Below, one piece after another: positions 11,334 to 12,756 of a stretch of 12,756 bases of DNA. Position 1 is the stretch's first letter, and each line of letters opens with the position of its first letter. This DNA comes from Candidatus Nomurabacteria bacterium (GTDB lineage: Bacteria; Patescibacteriota; Minisyncoccia; Phycocordibacterales; PALSA-1337): NCBI GenBank assembly GCA_943354625.1, contig CALRCS010000015.1, forward strand, positions 1-12,756, written 5' to 3'. The position numbers and the translations under genes were made by a program. The notes below the pieces were generated by a model, which worked only from the letters and a program-made list of their open reading frames with translations, was not told where the DNA came from and did not search any database.

Positions 11334-12756
11334 ATGAAAAAAGAATGGAAAAATCCACTTCTCTACTTATTCAGCATGTCATGGAGACATTCGGATAATA
11401 AGGTAAAGGTTGCGTGTTTCTGGACAATATTTGTTATTACAGAATTACTTGAAACCTTTGCTTACCCACTCATCCCGGCAACACTCATAAATATTATTCA
11501 AAAAGAAGGAATTCATCCTGAAAACTTGAATAAATTATTTATTATCACTTGTTTATTCGTCGTATTTACACTAGTCTTTTGGGCTCTTCATGGGCCTGGA
11601 AGAATTATGGAAGTAAACAATTCATCAAGAATTACCATGAGTTATCTCAACACACTCATCAAAGGTGTTGTAACACTACCTATAGAATGGCATGTTGATC
11701 ATCACTCCGGTGATACGATTGATAAGGTGGAAAAAGGCTCGAAAGCTTTAAAAAGCTTTTCAGAAAGTACATTCACACTTATCTATGCATTTGTCCGGCT
11801 AGTCGGAAGTTACTGCATGCTTGTCTACTTTAGCCATCCTGCTGCGTATATCGTATTTATTATGATGGTTATTGGTATATTCATATCAACGAGACTGGAT
11901 AAAATAATTGTTGCACAATACACATCACTTAATAAAGCAGAAAATAAAATATCTGAAAGTATTTTCGACGCCATCAGCAATATCACAACCGTGATTATCT
12001 TGCGAGTTGAAAAACTTGTACTTACAGCGATATCAAAAGAAATAAATGCACCTTATGATCTTCAAGTAAAAAATACTAAGATTAATGAGATAAAGTGGTT
12101 TCTGGTAAATGTCTGCTGTTCAATCATGACCTTCCTCGTACTTAGTGTGTATTTCTGGCAAGCAAGCAGAGACGCTACACCAGTACTTATAGGTAGTGTC
12201 TTTCTTCTCATGAGATACCTAGACAAGATCAGTGATTTATTTTTTCAATTTACTAGTCAGTATGGAGACATTCTAAAGGAAAGAGCGCGAGTAGCAAACT
12301 CAGAATTGCTTTCAAAGGACTTTGTAGAAAAAAGCCTTACAAATCATGTCCTGCATGAGGACTGGAAAAAGTTATTGATAGAATATCTAACATTTGCCTA
12401 CAAGGGTGACAAACATGGGAGACTTCACCTCAATAATATCTCACTTGAAATCGAACGTGGACAGAAAATTGCTCTTGTTGGAATACGAGGTAGTGGAAAA
12501 ACAACATTCCTTAAAGTTATGAGAGACCTATATACTCCACAAAGTCTAAAATTGTCAGCAGATGGAGTTGAAATCCCTCATGGCTTCGATGGAATAAGTA
12601 GAGCAATTGCTCTCATTCCACAATCACCAGAGGTCTTCGCTACGACAATTCGAAAAAATATAACATTTGGAGCAGAAGTCAGTGATAAAGAAATAAAAAA
12701 ATTCACCGATATTGCATGCTTCACTGATGTTATAGAAGGATTACCAAAAGGACTCG
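11334..12756 (+). CDS. ABC exporter with fused membrane and ATPase domains (3' end cut by window edge)
   Basis: An open frame of 474 codons runs off the right edge. The N-terminal part (about 27-310) is a membrane domain with hydrophobic segments near 27-50, 68-85, 146-166, 168-186, 255-275 and 281-298, matching a six-helix type IV exporter half. The nucleotide-binding domain starts at about 346 with the A-loop tyrosine (LTFAYKGD, Y356). Walker A is GIRGSGKTT (383-391, K389), and the Q-loop is IPQSPEVFATTIRKNITFG (Q430). Signature, Walker B and H-loop lie beyond the edge. Such half-transporters dimerise and export lipids, peptides or drugs; the substrate cannot be told. The loop before Walker A and the short SLKLSADG-like segment after it suggest a divergent member. 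An upstream leader ORF and terminator suggest conditional expression, as known for some exporters that protect against ribosome-targeting drugs. That function is an inference. Confidence 0.92.
   Translation, partial: MKKEWKNPLLYLFSMSWRHSDNKVKVACFWTIFVITELLETFAYPLIPATLINIIQKEGIHPENLNKLFIITCLFVVFTLVFWALHGPGRIMEVNNSSRITMSYLNTLIKGVVTLPIEWHVDHHSGDTIDKVEKGSKALKSFSESTFTLIYAFVRLVGSYCMLVYFSHPAAYIVFIMMVIGIFISTRLDKIIVAQYTSLNKAENKISESIFDAISNITTVIILRVEKLVLTAISKEINAPYDLQVKNTKINEIKWFLVNVCCSIMTFLVLSVYFWQASRDATPVLIGSVFLLMRYLDKISDLFFQFTSQYGDILKERARVANSELLSKDFVEKSLTNHVLHEDWKKLLIEYLTFAYKGDKHGRLHLNNISLEIERGQKIALVGIRGSGKTTFLKVMRDLYTPQSLKLSADGVEIPHGFDGISRAIALIPQSPEVFATTIRKNITFGAEVSDKEIKKFTDIACFTDVIEGLPKGL

Noticed and set aside
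1..12756. CRISPR arrays, tRNA or rRNA genes, insertion sequences
   Set aside because: No regularly spaced repeats, cloverleaf-type sequences, rRNA segments or transposase motifs with terminal inverted repeats were seen on reading both strands.
1..12756. Alternative genetic code with UGA as glycine, as in some Patescibacteria
   Set aside because: rnhB and the 68-codon gene end at TGA at the expected family or operon position, and no in-frame TGA interrupts a recognised gene.

Overview
The window looks like chromosomal DNA of a small-genome, AT-rich bacterium, most plausibly a member of the Candidate Phyla Radiation (Patescibacteria, Paceibacteria-like). The supports are lysine-rich AT-biased proteins, tightly packed genes with few Shine-Dalgarno sites, a principal sigma factor with a poly-basic N-terminal extension, a membrane-anchored DsbA-like protein, and a UvrD helicase fused to a PD-(D/E)XK nuclease. 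The standard bacterial code fits: TAA, TAG and TGA all end genes. The lineage is an inference from gene character, not from a marker phylogeny.

Layout, left to right. Positions 1-1102 (minus) carry most of an EcoRI-family adenine DNA methyltransferase cut by the left edge. It is divergent from a plus-strand DsbA/thioredoxin-fold gene (1177-2019), whose 3' end overlaps the 3' end of a convergent UvrD/PcrA-type helicase-nuclease gene (2005-4899, minus). A hairpin and a promoter with a 10-bp direct repeat separate the helicase from rpoD. Positions 5035-8614 (minus) form a compact operon, dnaG, a membrane-anchored Ig-like protein, then rpoD. This is a version of the macromolecular synthesis operon with an unrelated surface-protein gene between primase and sigma factor. 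Positions 8700-9619 (minus) are a self-contained cassette with a consensus promoter, a secreted PEP-CTERM-like protein, an overlapping 68-residue small beta-barrel-like protein and a strong intrinsic terminator. Its G+C is visibly higher than its surroundings, so it is probably an acquisition. Positions 9616-11029 (minus) hold rnhB overlapped by a BRO-N/antirepressor-like gene.

Positions 11030-11333 are the most interesting non-coding stretch. A plus-strand promoter drives a 27-codon leader ORF, followed by an intrinsic terminator and then a fused ABC exporter gene cut by the right edge. Codons 21-24 of the leader can pair with the left arm of the terminator (11 of 12 positions), which is the arrangement expected of ribosome-controlled transcription attenuation. 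At least two genes (the helicase and the BRO gene) have a -10-like hexamer exactly 6 nt before the ATG, suggesting leaderless mRNAs; the leader ORF is close to this arrangement.

The window therefore mixes core replication and transcription genes (dnaG, rpoD, rnhB, a repair helicase) with accessory functions: DNA modification, cell-surface proteins, a phage-like regulator domain and an inducible-looking exporter.
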